Shown piece after piece: positions 26,743 through 35,175 of a stretch of DNA of 64,000 nucleotides. Origin of the DNA: an uncultured Rothia sp. (GTDB lineage Bacteria > Actinomycetota > Actinomycetes > Actinomycetales > Micrococcaceae); contig NZ_CAKAPD010000004.1 of NCBI RefSeq assembly GCF_916715725.1, positions 1-64,000 of the forward strand. Reading direction: 5' to 3'. Position numbers and translations under genes: made by a program. The notes under the pieces were generated by a model. The model was not told where the DNA came from, did not search any database, and saw only the letters and a list, made by a program, of their open reading frames with translations. Positions within the stretch are counted from its first letter, which is position 1, and the number at the start of each line of letters is the position of its first letter.

Positions 26743-28977
26743 TCAGTGGACGGCGGTGGATGCCGGAGTAGGCGTGGTGTGTTCTTCCTTCGGACTGGTG
26801 GGAGCCAGGTGGGCCGGGTCCAGATCAATCCGGCGTAGCAGCTGAGCGTTAAGCGCCACCACAATCGTCGACAGCGACATCAACACCGCAGCAGCAGCCG
26901 GGGGAAGCAGAATGCCGCTAGAGGCGAGCACGCCGGCGGCCAGGGGCACGGACAAGATGTTGTAACCGGACGCCCAGATGAGGTTCTGGATCATCTTGCG
27001 GTAGCTGGCCTGCGAGAGCTCAATCATCGACAATATTGCCCGGGGATCGTCACTGGCCAGGACCACTCCGGCGGATTCCATTGCCACATCCGTACCGGCC
27101 CCGATGGCGATGCCGACCTCGGCGCGGGCCAGGGCCGGGGCGTCGTTGACACCGTCGCCGACCATGGCCACGCTCAGGCCACGCTCCTGTAGCTGGGTGA
27201 CCTTGGTGTCCTTGTCCTGGGGCAGGACCTCGGCGAAGACCTCATCGATCCCCAGGTCCTGGCCAACCGCATGGGCCACCTGTTGCGCGTCACCGGTAAT
27301 CATCGCGACCTTCACCCCGCGGTCCTGCAGGGCTTTCACAGCGGCGCGGGATTCGGGGCGGATCTTGTCCTCGACGGCCACCGCACCGATAATCTGACCG
27401 TCGCGGACAATATGGAGCACACCGGCCCCACGCCCGGTCCAGGCGCTGGTGGTGTCGGTGAGCTCGGCCGGGGTGGTGAGGTTGAACTCGCGCAGCATGT
27501 TCGGCCCGCCCACGAGGATCTCAGCGCCATCGACAGTGGCCCGGACCCCCCGGCCGGAGGCGGCGCTGAAACCAGTTGCACGGATTTGCCGACGAGAGGC
27601 CTCGGGATGGGCGGCCGCGGCCGCCACGATGGCGCGGGCCACGGGATGCTCGCTGTCGGACTCCGCGGCGGCGGCCAGGGCCAGCAGCTCGCCCTCAGTG
27701 ACGCCGACAGTTGCCGCGACACCGGTGACCGCGTGCGCGCCCTCGGTCAGGGTGCCGGTTTTATCGAAGAGCACCACGTCGATGGTGCGCATCCGCTCGA
27801 GCGCCATCCGGTCCTTGATGAGCACCCCGGATTTCGCGGCCCGCTCGGTGGAGATCGCAATGACCAGCGGAATCGCCAGGCCCAAGGCGTGCGGGCAGGC
27901 GATGACCAGCACCGTGACCGTGCGCACCACGGCATCGTCCGGGCTGCCGATGGTGGTCCACACCACCGCGGTGATCAGAGCAGAGATCAGCGCGAACCAG
28001 AACAACAACGCCGCCGCCCGATCCGCCAGGGCCTGGGCCCGGGAGGAGGACTCCTGTGCGTCGGCAACCATGCGTTGGATTCCGGCCAAGGCGGTGTCCC
28101 CGCCGGTAGCCTCCACCCGGACGCGGACGGTGTTGTCGGTGGCCACGGTACCAGCGACCACCTTGTCACCGGTGTCGCGGAAGACGGGACGGGATTCGCC
28201 GGTGATCATCCCCTCATCGAATTCGGCAGCTCCGTCGATGATGGTTCCGTCGGCCGGCACCCGGGCACCGGCCCTCACCAGTACGACGTCGCCGACGACC
28301 AGCTCGGAGATGTCCACGGTGTGGGTGGTCCCATCGATGACTTTCTCGGCCTCATCCGGCAACAGGGCAGCCAGCGCGTCAAGCGCGGAGGACGCACCCC
28401 CGAGAGCGCGCATCTCCAGCCAGTGGCCCAGCAGCATGATGGTCACCAGCAGGGCCAGCTCCCACCAGAAGTCGAGGTCAAAACCGCCCAGCCCCAGAGT
28501 GGTGACCCAGGAGGCGACAAACGCCACGGTGATGGCCATGGCAATCAGGAGCATCATCCCGGGTTGGCGGGATTTCAGTTCCTTCCATCCGCCCTTGAGG
28601 AAAGGCGTTCCGCCGTAGACGAAGATGATCGTGTCCAGTACCGGGGGAATCCAGGTGGATCCGGGGAATTCCGGGAGGGGGTAGCCGAGCAGGTGGGCGA
28701 CCATGGGGCTGAAAATAACGACGGGAATGGACAGAATCAGTGACCACCAGAAGCGTTCCCGAAACATTGCGGTGCTGTGCCCGGCGTGTTCGCCGTGACC
28801 ATGAACCTGGTGGTCTTCGTCCAGGACGGAGTGCGGGTGACCGTGGTGCATCGCCTGGCCGTGGGTGTCGGCGTCTGCGTGGTGTTCGTGGCTGGCATGA
28901 TTCGGGTGGTGGGTGTGGTCTGTTTCCGGAGCGGGGTGATCACCATGGTGATCGCCGGAATGGTGGGGAGTGTTCAT
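26743..28977 (-). CDS. CPH-type P1B copper-exporting ATPase (CopB-like)
   Basis: This 744-residue P-type ATPase starts at 28977 (MNTPHHSGDHHG), where AAAGGA lies upstream. The first 70 residues are very His-rich and replace the usual HMA domain. The membrane metal site reads CPH (VIACPHALGLAIP), as in P1B-3 or CopB ATPases linked to Cu2+ or Ag+ export. TGES, DKTGTLTEG (phosphorylation) and GDGVNDAPAL motifs are intact. Codon use is visibly richer in CGG, CCG and GGG than neighbouring genes. It forms an operon with the CopZ-like gene upstream. No csoR gene is in the window. Confidence 0.93.
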   Translation of the reverse strand: MNTPHHSGDHHGDHPAPETDHTHHPNHASHEHHADADTHGQAMHHGHPHSVLDEDHQVHGHGEHAGHSTAMFRERFWWSLILSIPVVIFSPMVAHLLGYPLPEFPGSTWIPPVLDTIIFVYGGTPFLKGGWKELKSRQPGMMLLIAMAITVAFVASWVTTLGLGGFDLDFWWELALLVTIMLLGHWLEMRALGGASSALDALAALLPDEAEKVIDGTTHTVDISELVVGDVVLVRAGARVPADGTIIDGAAEFDEGMITGESRPVFRDTGDKVVAGTVATDNTVRVRVEATGGDTALAGIQRMVADAQESSSRAQALADRAAALLFWFALISALITAVVWTTIGSPDDAVVRTVTVLVIACPHALGLAIPLVIAISTERAAKSGVLIKDRMALERMRTIDVVLFDKTGTLTEGAHAVTGVAATVGVTEGELLALAAAAESDSEHPVARAIVAAAAAHPEASRRQIRATGFSAASGRGVRATVDGAEILVGGPNMLREFNLTTPAELTDTTSAWTGRGAGVLHIVRDGQIIGAVAVEDKIRPESRAAVKALQDRGVKVAMITGDAQQVAHAVGQDLGIDEVFAEVLPQDKDTKVTQLQERGLSVAMVGDGVNDAPALARAEVGIAIGAGTDVAMESAGVVLASDDPRAILSMIELSQASYRKMIQNLIWASGYNILSVPLAAGVLASSGILLPPAAAAVLMSLSTIVVALNAQLLRRIDLDPAHLAPTSPKEEHTTPTPASTAVH

Positions 28978-29027
28978 GACGTTCCTTTCGCTCAACCCGG
29001 TCGGGGTCGAGATGATGGGTAAATCGA

Positions 29028-29354
29028 TCAGGATAAGACGGTGTAGCCGGTCGCCTCGATAGCCCGGCGAACCATCTCCGGAGGTACGACACCGGTGACC
29101 GTGACGGTGGAAACACCACCAGCAGCGAGATCAACCTGGACGTCGTCGACCTGGGGGAGGGTCTGAAGGGCCTGGGTCACGCTTTTCGCGCAGTGCCCGC
29201 AGGTCAGGCCGGTGACCTGGTAGCTAGAGGAGGACCCTCCTGCTGACGAGTCGCTGGCGGCAGGGTTGGAGACGGTGTCGGCATGTGAGGCAGGTCCGCA
29301 ACAGCTGCAGCCGTGGGAGGCCATCGGCAAGAGGCGGGGCGGGGAGGTGATCAT
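29028..29354 (-). CDS. CopZ-like copper chaperone, HMA domain
   Basis: This 108-residue protein has a heavy-metal-associated domain (residues 43-108) with the metal motif GLTCGHC. The N-terminal 42 residues carry an extra cysteine cluster, HGCSCCGP, and a Ser/Ala-rich linker. The ATG at 29354 has GTAGGAGC upstream. It precedes the CPH-type ATPase by 50 bases, and a CsoR-type operator overlaps its promoter. It probably delivers copper to the ATPase, or buffers it. The N-terminal CSCC cluster is unusual for CopZ. Confidence 0.88.
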   Translation of the reverse strand: MITSPPRLLPMASHGCSCCGPASHADTVSNPAASDSSAGGSSSSYQVTGLTCGHCAKSVTQALQTLPQVDDVQVDLAAGGVSTVTVTGVVPPEMVRRAIEATGYTVLS

Positions 29355-29401
29355 GGGAAAGCTCCTACGGGTCGGTGGGATGCGGCAATGCTACTCTCCA
29401 G

Positions 29402-29429
29402 CATATACCCCCCTGGGGTATATTTTCAA
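29402..29429 (-). promoter_or_regulatory. copZ promoter with CsoR-type operator
   Basis: ATATACCCC-CCT-GGGGTATAT (29403-29423) is a perfect 9-bp dyad matching the known CsoR box pattern (TACCC...GGGTA). On the minus strand it lies within TTGAAA (-35, 29424-29429), a 16-base spacer and TATATG (-10, 29402-29407). Bound CsoR would block transcription until copper binds. Confidence 0.85.
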
Positions 29430-29511
29430 GAGGTGGAGGCACTGCCCTCATGCGGGGCAGGGTGTGGTCACCGAGCAGCCTCCTCACTGTCGGGAGGGGA
29501 CAGTGGGAGGC

Positions 29512-29648
29512 GGAAGGCGCATCCGGAAAACGCGGCCGCGCCCGCACAGTACCCCAGCACGGAAAGGCGGTATCGTCCGAACGTGACATCAGGGTGCCCG
29601 AAGCGAAGCGAGGGCGGGTTCCCTGTAGGAACGAGGACGATAACCGCC
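29512..29648. repeat. dispersed intergenic repeat, copy D (truncated, reversed)
   Basis: The sequence runs in reverse to copies B and E: GGCGCATCCGGAAAACGCGG, then GAAGCGAAGCGAGGGCGGGT, then TGTAGGAACGAGGACGATAA. The other half of the element is missing at the junction near 29512, so the element was cut when the copper island formed. Confidence 0.75.
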
Positions 29649-29832
29649 TTTCCAAACGGAACTACACGTAAGCCCCCGAGTCGTCAGACCCGGGGGCTTT
29701 CCATATAGTCGATTTAGGCGTCGGAGCCTTCCACGGCGCCGGTCGCCTCCGCAACCTTCTGCGCACGAACACGCGGCTCCTTACCCTGCACCTTCACCTC
29801 CAGGAACTCGCCCACATGGCGAATCTCCATGG
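29620..29832. repeat. right direct repeat of the copper island
   Basis: This matches 26405-26624 in the same orientation and contains the end of repeat copy D, a terminator and the true 3' end of the hydrolase gene. Confidence 0.85.
29671..29698 (-). terminator. terminator after the hydrolase gene
   Basis: AGCCCCCG pairs with CGGGGGCT around a GTC/GAC inner stem, just past the stop codon. Confidence 0.7.
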
Positions 29833-30466
29833 GGCCAACGCCGTGGCCGATACCGGCGTACAGCACCTTGATGCCGTCGGTGTACTTGCGGATCCAGTCG
29901 TAGGTGTAGTTCACTATCTCCTGCGGGATGACGGGGTCTTCCTGGTCGCGGCCGAAGAACACCGGCAGTTCGGTCTTCTTCAGCTCCTCATCCTTGAAAT
30001 AGGGCGAGTCGGAATCCACCGCGTAGCCGGACAGGCCCACCACGGCGGCGAACTCGCCGGGGGCGTGACGCACCATCGAAGTTGCGATGCCCATGCCCTG
30101 CGAGAAGCCCAGCAGGGTCACCGAAGCGTACGGTTCACGGTTTGCGCGCACCCACTCCAGCACGTAGTCGCTCGCCTGCTCGATGGCGCGCTGATCGGAT
30201 TCGAGCTGCTGGTTCAGCGGGTACCACTGGTAGCCGATAGCGTCCGCGGCAATGTAGGCGCCGGTCGAGTCCGCGGAGAACTGGGTACCGACCGGCTGCG
30301 GGGCGCGCATGGAGGCGTAGGTGAAGCCCTCCTGCGGAAGGTGCGCCGCCAGGGACAGCAGATCGTGCTCCTGGGAGCCGTAGCCGTGCAGCATGAGCAC
30401 CAGGTGGGTGCCTGCGCGTTCGTTCTCGGGGCGGGTGTATTCGACGACGTATTTGTTTTCGCTCAT
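29714..30466 (-). CDS. phospholipase/carboxylesterase-family alpha/beta hydrolase
   Basis: This 250-residue protein has the fold of the YpfH/acyl-thioesterase group. HGYGSQEHDLLSLAAHLP is near residue 28, the nucleophile elbow LLGFSQGMGIATSMV near 120 (Ser), an acidic DPVIPQEI region near 180 and the catalytic-type His in GIGHGVGPME near 215. The substrate is unknown. The C-terminal 35 residues are hydrophilic, and their coding end is duplicated at 26506-26646 across the copper island. Confidence 0.85.
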   Translation of the reverse strand: MSENKYVVEYTRPENERAGTHLVLMLHGYGSQEHDLLSLAAHLPQEGFTYASMRAPQPVGTQFSADSTGAYIAADAIGYQWYPLNQQLESDQRAIEQASDYVLEWVRANREPYASVTLLGFSQGMGIATSMVRHAPGEFAAVVGLSGYAVDSDSPYFKDEELKKTELPVFFGRDQEDPVIPQEIVNYTYDWIRKYTDGIKVLYAGIGHGVGPMEIRHVGEFLEVKVQGKEPRVRAQKVAEATGAVEGSDA

Positions 30467-30523
30467 GCACCCATCTTAGCGAGGACTCCCCCACAAACCT
30501 GCACCGCGGGTTCCGCCGCTAGC

Positions 30524-30554
30524 TTGACCCTCACCTAACGTCAGGTTCTACAGT
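30524..30554 (+). promoter_or_regulatory. MerR-type promoter of the TipA-like gene
   Basis: TTGACC (30524-30529) and TACAGT (30549-30554) are separated by 19 bases, the long spacing typical of MerR-activated promoters. An ACCT-N6-AGGT dyad sits in the spacer. The -10 ends only 6 bases before the ATG at 30561, so the message is probably leaderless and autoregulated. Confidence 0.8.
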
Positions 30555-30560
30555 GAAACC

Positions 30561-31376
30561 ATGGACGCGAACATAACACCACCTGACGGGCAGCACGAAT
30601 ACACCGTAGGAGAAGCGGCATCATTGCACGGGCTAACAGTCCGCACGCTGCACCACTGGGAGCACCGAGGCTTACTCAACCCGGCGCATGATGAGTTCAA
30701 CGGGTACCGGTACTACACCGACGCAGATCTTGAACGAATCACCGTCATCATGGGGTACCGCGCCACCGGCATGAGCCTTGACGCCATTCACAACATACTG
30801 CAGGACGAAGCGAACAGCACCGAGCATCTACTCGCTCAGCGGGATATGCTTCAACGCAAAATCGTCGCGTACAAGCGCATGCTTGAAACCATCGAACATC
30901 TTTTGGAGGACACTATGGCACCTAAAAATGAGCAGCTCAGCGCTGCCGAAAAAGCAGAAATTATGGGCGAGGGATTCAGCCTAGCCCACCAGCAGGAGGC
31001 GCAGGAGCGTTACGGAAAAACTGACGACTGGGCCGAGTACCAGCGCCGTACTGCAACGATGAACCGTGCCGACTGGCAGAACGGCAAACAGCAGGTTGAG
31101 GAGGTGGAGCACGCCCTCGTCGAGGCGTTCAACCGCGGCGTGCAGCCGGGCAGCGAGGAGGCGAACGCACTCGCTGAGCGGCACCGCGCCTCCCTGTTCT
31201 TCTTTGAGGTCACCCCCGCCAAGCACGCGATTCTGGCTCGCGGCTACGTTGGGGATGCCCGTTTCAAGGCGCACTACGAGAAGCTCGCGCCCGGGCTTGC
31301 GGAGTGGCTGCGGGAGGTCATCTTTGAGAACGCTCGTGCGCACGGTGTTGACCCGGAGAAAACTACTTGGGGGTAG
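30561..31376 (+). CDS. TipA-like MerR-family regulator with TipAS domain
   Basis: The 271-residue protein has an N-terminal MerR winged helix (YTVGEAASLHGLTVRTLHHWEHRGLLNP), a coiled-coil dimer helix and a C-terminal TipAS antibiotic-recognition domain (about residues 125-271, with TDDWAEYQRRTATMNRADW). TipA proteins bind thiopeptides or other hydrophobic drugs and then activate their own promoter. The adjacent promoter fits this. No resistance gene lies next to it; the facing MerR gene and the hydrolase are the nearest neighbours. Confidence 0.9.
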   Translation: MDANITPPDGQHEYTVGEAASLHGLTVRTLHHWEHRGLLNPAHDEFNGYRYYTDADLERITVIMGYRATGMSLDAIHNILQDEANSTEHLLAQRDMLQRKIVAYKRMLETIEHLLEDTMAPKNEQLSAAEKAEIMGEGFSLAHQQEAQERYGKTDDWAEYQRRTATMNRADWQNGKQQVEEVEHALVEAFNRGVQPGSEEANALAERHRASLFFFEVTPAKHAILARGYVGDARFKAHYEKLAPGLAEWLREVIFENARAHGVDPEKTTWG

Positions 31377-31429
31377 ACTTCCGAGGTGAAGATACCTCGT
31401 GACTGAGCCTGAGTAGCTGAGCACGAAAA

Positions 31430-31465
31430 GACGCCCGGATTCCCTGTGTGGGAATACCGGGCGTC
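31430..31465 (-). terminator. terminator of the small MerR gene
   Basis: GACGCCCGG...ATTCCC pairs with GGGAAT...CCGGGCGTC. On the minus strand TTTTCGTGC follows. It separates the convergent tipA-like and merR genes. Confidence 0.8.
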
Positions 31466-31499
31466 GGCATGCATACCTGCATGAAAATTAGACGGTTAT

Positions 31500-31850
31500 C
31501 TAGCGGGTGCCATCGAGGTGGCTGCGGTGCTCCTGGATACGGCGGTCCAGGTGCTCAAGGTTCTGTTGCAACCCCGCAATCTCGTTTTCAATCTTTCGGC
31601 GGGCGCGCTCCATCACATCAATGGACAGGGCGTGATCATCCGGATTGTCCAAGATTGTACGAATGTCGGCAAGACTCATGCCGGCCTGACGGCAGGTAGC
31701 AATAAACCGTGCTGCGGAGATAGACTCCTCATCAAAAATACGGGTTCCGTGAGCATCACGGGGCACCGCTATGAGCCCCTCTTTCTCGTAATAGCGCAGG
31801 GCGTGGGTGCTCACCCCCAACTGCTCCGCTACCTCTTGAATACTTACCAC
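31500..31850 (-). CDS. small MerR-family transcriptional regulator
   Basis: This 116-residue regulator has the MerR DNA-binding domain (VSIQEVAEQLGVSTHALRYYEKEGLI), followed by a long coiled-coil helix (MERARRKIENEIAGLQQNLEHLDRRI). Two cysteines are absent from the usual metal site, so it is not a CueR-type sensor; it resembles AdhR/YhdM-like stress regulators. A GTG start at 31850 is used. A dyad sits in its own promoter. Confidence 0.85.
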   Translation of the reverse strand: MVSIQEVAEQLGVSTHALRYYEKEGLIAVPRDAHGTRIFDEESISAARFIATCRQAGMSLADIRTILDNPDDHALSIDVMERARRKIENEIAGLQQNLEHLDRRIQEHRSHLDGTR

Positions 31851-31859
31851 AGCGTTAAT

Positions 31860-31889
31860 GCTATGGGGTTAGAGCTGGTCTAAAGCAAA
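31860..31889 (-). promoter_or_regulatory. candidate promoter and operator of the small MerR gene
   Basis: On the minus strand TTTGCT (31884-31889) and CATAGC (31860-31865) are 18 bases apart. A perfect TTAGA-N5-TCTAA dyad (31869-31883) lies between them, as expected for an autoregulated MerR gene. Confidence 0.5.
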
Positions 31890-32064
31890 CTGAGAACCCT
31901 TACCTTCCAGTGCAACAGGAGGCTACTTCCGCGGTATCTCGCGGAGCTTTCAAAAAGCGCCAGAAAAACCGGAAAATATTCCCTGACCTGGAACAATAGC
32001 CCACAAATATGCGCAAAGAAACGCCGAATGCTCGCATTGTGCAAGCACCCGGCATCTCCTTACC

Positions 32065-32085
32065 TAACCTTTAGGGTGAAGGTTA
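32065..32085. promoter_or_regulatory. orphan MerR-type dyad
   Basis: TAACCTT and AAGGTTA are a perfect 7-bp dyad with a 7-base spacer. The arms resemble operator halves of MerR-family regulators such as CueR. The 355-bp gap 31851-32205 has no gene; only a 13-codon GTG frame begins just to the right (about 32114). The target gene may be lost. Confidence 0.45.
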
Positions 32086-32205
32086 ATTCTCGGCGGGCGA
32101 AAGAACCTGTGAAGACACTCTCTGCCGGCACGGAATTTACCCGTATGTAGGTGGCATAAGCAGCATTCAGAAGGCACCTAGCCGATGCCCCCGATGCTGG
32201 TGGTT

Positions 32206-33534
32206 CTAGTGGGTGACGGTACCGTACAGGCGAGTCATCGAGTCCAGTGCCTCACGCTCACGCTGCGCCTCACTCGGGGTAGCAGACCCCTCCTCAACAC
32301 CCAGCGCACGAGCCAGGATACGCTCAACCTGCTTCGACTCAATCAGGAAGCCGTCATGGCCGTGGTTCGACTCAATAATGTCCACGGTAACCGGGGTGGG
32401 CAACGCCTCCGCCAGGCGGTGCGACTCATGCGGGAAGAACAGGCGGTCCGTGTTTACCGCCGCAATGGTCCACTCGCAATCGGTGTGAGCCAGCGCCTGC
32501 GCCAGGGTGCCGCGGCCACGAGCCACATCATGCGAAATCAGTGCCTCGTTGACCGCCAGGTAGCTGTTCGCGTCAAAACGCTCAACCAGCTTGGCGCCGT
32601 GGTGGTCCAGGTAGCTTTCGATAGCGTAGCGGCCACGCGGCTCACCCAGAGAGCCACCCACGGTGCTTTCGCCGCGGTTTTCCTCGCGGCCGAAGCGGTG
32701 CTCCAGCTCGGCGGGGCTACGGTAGGTGGTGTGTGCAATACGGCGCGCCAGGGCAAGGCCCGCAGTCGGCGCGGGGCCAGCATAGTAGTCACCGCCGGCG
32801 AAGTTCGCGTCCGAACGAATCGCAATGTTCTGGGTATGAGCCCACGAAATCTGCTCAGCCGTCGCCGAAGGACCGGAGGCAATCACCGCGCATCCGCGCA
32901 CCAGCTCAGGGTTGGTTGCCGCCCACTCCAAGGCGCGAGCGCCGCCGAGGGAACCACCAATCACGTAGCGGAAGCTGGTCACACCCAGTGCACGAGCCAG
33001 GTGCGCCTCGGCACGTACCGAGTCGCGGATGCTTACCTGTGGGAAGCGGGAACCCCAATGCTCACCGGCACCCGGGTAGCCTTCGGGAATGATGCTTGCC
33101 GGGCCGGTGGAGCCGTAGCAGCCGCCCAGAATATTGGGGGCAATCACGAAGTAGCGGTTGGTGTCCACGACCGAGCCGGGGCCCACGATGCCTTCCCACC
33201 AGCCATCCGATTCGATAGCGCGAATCAGCGGGGCGGGCATATCCGGGGTGGGTACGCCACGGGAGACGTGCGTGTCACCGGTGAGCGCGTGCAGAATCAG
33301 GATGGCGTTATCGCCAGCCTCATTGAGGGTGCCCCAGGTTTCGTAGCCGATGGTGACCTGCGGCAGGGTTACGCCGGATTCGAGCTCCAGGTCGCCGATG
33401 TTCAGCTGACGCAGGTAGCCTTGCGCTTCGGGGTGCTCGCGCTGGGTACCCGCCACGGGGATGGGTGCGGTGACAGGCTGGTTGATAGTGCCGGGCTGGG
33501 TGGTGCCGGACTGGCTAGTGCTCTGGGCGGTCAT
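32206..33534 (-). CDS. metX: homoserine O-acetyltransferase
   Basis: MetX transfers acetyl from acetyl-CoA to homoserine, giving the substrate for MetY. The 442-residue alpha/beta hydrolase has the nucleophile motif GGSLGGARALEWA and the C-terminal catalytic His in IESNHGHDGFLI. The start at 33534 (MTAQSTSQSG) has AAGGGA upstream. A Thr/Gln/Pro-rich N-terminal extension of about 45 residues is unusual. metX lies downstream of metY on the same strand, with a terminator-like hairpin between them. Confidence 0.95.
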   Translation of the reverse strand: MTAQSTSQSGTTQPGTINQPVTAPIPVAGTQREHPEAQGYLRQLNIGDLELESGVTLPQVTIGYETWGTLNEAGDNAILILHALTGDTHVSRGVPTPDMPAPLIRAIESDGWWEGIVGPGSVVDTNRYFVIAPNILGGCYGSTGPASIIPEGYPGAGEHWGSRFPQVSIRDSVRAEAHLARALGVTSFRYVIGGSLGGARALEWAATNPELVRGCAVIASGPSATAEQISWAHTQNIAIRSDANFAGGDYYAGPAPTAGLALARRIAHTTYRSPAELEHRFGREENRGESTVGGSLGEPRGRYAIESYLDHHGAKLVERFDANSYLAVNEALISHDVARGRGTLAQALAHTDCEWTIAAVNTDRLFFPHESHRLAEALPTPVTVDIIESNHGHDGFLIESKQVERILARALGVEEGSATPSEAQREREALDSMTRLYGTVTH

Positions 33535-33667
33535 GGGGGTTCCCTTCACTGGGTTGGCCGGCGAGGTGGTGCCGGGTGTGAGCGGGGTACTCGTCTGTGG
33601 GTAGAAGAAGCAACAGGTTGGGCGGCAACAACGCCGATCAGTCACAAAATGCTCCGTAACGGGGAAT

Positions 33668-33712
33668 CCGCAGGTGGACCGAAAAGCCGTAGTCTTTCCG
33701 GTCCACCTGCGG
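33668..33712 (-). terminator. perfect 14-bp stem between metY and metX
   Basis: CCGCAGGTGGACCG pairs with CGGTCCACCTGCGG around a 17-base loop. It would reduce read-through from metY into metX. No long T-run follows on the minus strand. Confidence 0.7.
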
Positions 33713-33725
33713 GTTGCATCACCGT

Positions 33726-35072
33726 TTAGGAGAGGGTGTCGAAGCCCAGCTGCAGGTCGGCGAGAATATCGTCGATGTTCTCAATACCGACTGCCAGGCG
33801 CACGAAGTTCGGGTACACGCCAATCTTCTCCAGCTCTTCAGCGGAAAGCTGGGAGTGGGTGGTCGAGGCGGGGTGAATCACGAGCGAGCGCACATCACCG
33901 ATGTTCGCCACGTTGGAGTGCAGCTTCAGTGCATCCACGAAGTCGCGGGTCTGCTCCAGGGTTGCACCCTTGAGGGTGAAGCCGAGCACCGCGCCGGGGC
34001 CCTTGGGCAGGTACTTCTGTACACGCTCGTACCAGGGGGAGGATTCCACGCCAGCCCAAATGACCTTGTCGACCTGCGGGTTTGCTTCGAGCCAGCGGGC
34101 GACCTTGGTGGCGTTCTCAATGTGGCGTTCGATGCGCAGGGAGAGGGTCTCCAGGCCGATGCCGATGTTGAAGGCGTTGGTCGGGGAGATAGCAGCACCG
34201 GTGTCGCGCAGCAGCGAAACGCGTGCCTTCAGGATGTAGGAGAGGTTCGCGCCGAATGCGGAGTCCTTGCCCAGGTCGCGTGCGTAGACCAGGCCGTGGT
34301 AGCCGGGTGCGGGCTGGTTGAACTTGGGGAACTTCTCGGGGTCTGCACCGTAGTCGAAGTTACCGGAGTCAACAATCACGCCGCCGATGGAGGTGCCGTG
34401 ACCGCCCAGGTACTTGGTGGCGGAGTGAACCACCACGTCCGCGCCGTGCTCGATGGGGCGCAGCAGGTAGGGGGTGGGCACGGTGTTGTCCACGATCAGG
34501 GGCACGCCGTTTTCGTGCGCAATTGCGGCGATGGGCTCGATGTCGAGCACGTCGTTGCGGGGGTTGGGCACGGACTCGCCGTAGAAGAGCTTGGTGTTGG
34601 GGCGAACCGCGGCGCGCCATGCGTCCAGGTCGTCCGGGTCCTCAACGAAGGTGGTTTCGATGCCGAGGTCGGCGAGGGTGTACTTGAGCAGGTTGTAGGT
34701 GCCGCCGTACACGGAGGGCGAGGCGACCACGTGGTCGCCAGCGCCGGCAATGTTCAGAATCGCGTAGGTGATAGCTGCCTGACCGGATGCCAGCAACAAC
34801 GCGCCAACGCCGCCTTCCAGGGAGGCGATACGGTTTTCGATAGCTTCCTGGGTGGGGTTGTTGAGGCGAGTGTAAATGGGGCCCAGCTCGGCGAGGGCGA
34901 AACGGTTCGCTGCCTGCTCGGCGCTGTCAAAGACAAAGGAAGTGGTCTGGTAGATGGGTAGTGCCCGAGCTCCCGTTGCGGCATCCGGCGCCTGACCTGC
35001 GTGGATCTGGCGGGTTTCGAACTTCCAACCTGCGGGGTTGGCGGGAGTCGGGACGGTAGTGTTGTTGCTCAT
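33726..35072 (-). CDS. metY: O-acetylhomoserine sulfhydrylase
   Basis: MetY makes homocysteine from O-acetylhomoserine and sulfide with PLP. The 448-residue protein has the family signature and PLP lysine in VVHSATKYLGGHGTSIGG. Other segments, such as YQTTSFVFDSAEQAANRF and RLNNPTQEAIENRI, are typical. The gene follows a SAM-IV riboswitch, so it should be shut off when S-adenosylmethionine is plentiful. metX lies downstream. The pair makes this organism use direct sulfhydrylation. Confidence 0.96.
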   Translation of the reverse strand: MSNNTTVPTPANPAGWKFETRQIHAGQAPDAATGARALPIYQTTSFVFDSAEQAANRFALAELGPIYTRLNNPTQEAIENRIASLEGGVGALLLASGQAAITYAILNIAGAGDHVVASPSVYGGTYNLLKYTLADLGIETTFVEDPDDLDAWRAAVRPNTKLFYGESVPNPRNDVLDIEPIAAIAHENGVPLIVDNTVPTPYLLRPIEHGADVVVHSATKYLGGHGTSIGGVIVDSGNFDYGADPEKFPKFNQPAPGYHGLVYARDLGKDSAFGANLSYILKARVSLLRDTGAAISPTNAFNIGIGLETLSLRIERHIENATKVARWLEANPQVDKVIWAGVESSPWYERVQKYLPKGPGAVLGFTLKGATLEQTRDFVDALKLHSNVANIGDVRSLVIHPASTTHSQLSAEELEKIGVYPNFVRLAVGIENIDDILADLQLGFDTLS

Positions 35073-35175
35073 GCGTGGCTCCTATTGGGGATTCTTAGGG
35101 GGCCGCATGCCGACGGTACAGGAATCGTCGTCGAATAATCCTGTCACGATTGATGTACCGGTTTCGGTCACATCG

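Noticed and set aside
27271..28743. 490-residue plus-strand frame opposite the copper ATPase
   Set aside because: It is antisense to a gene with all P-type ATPase motifs and lacks any recognisable domain.
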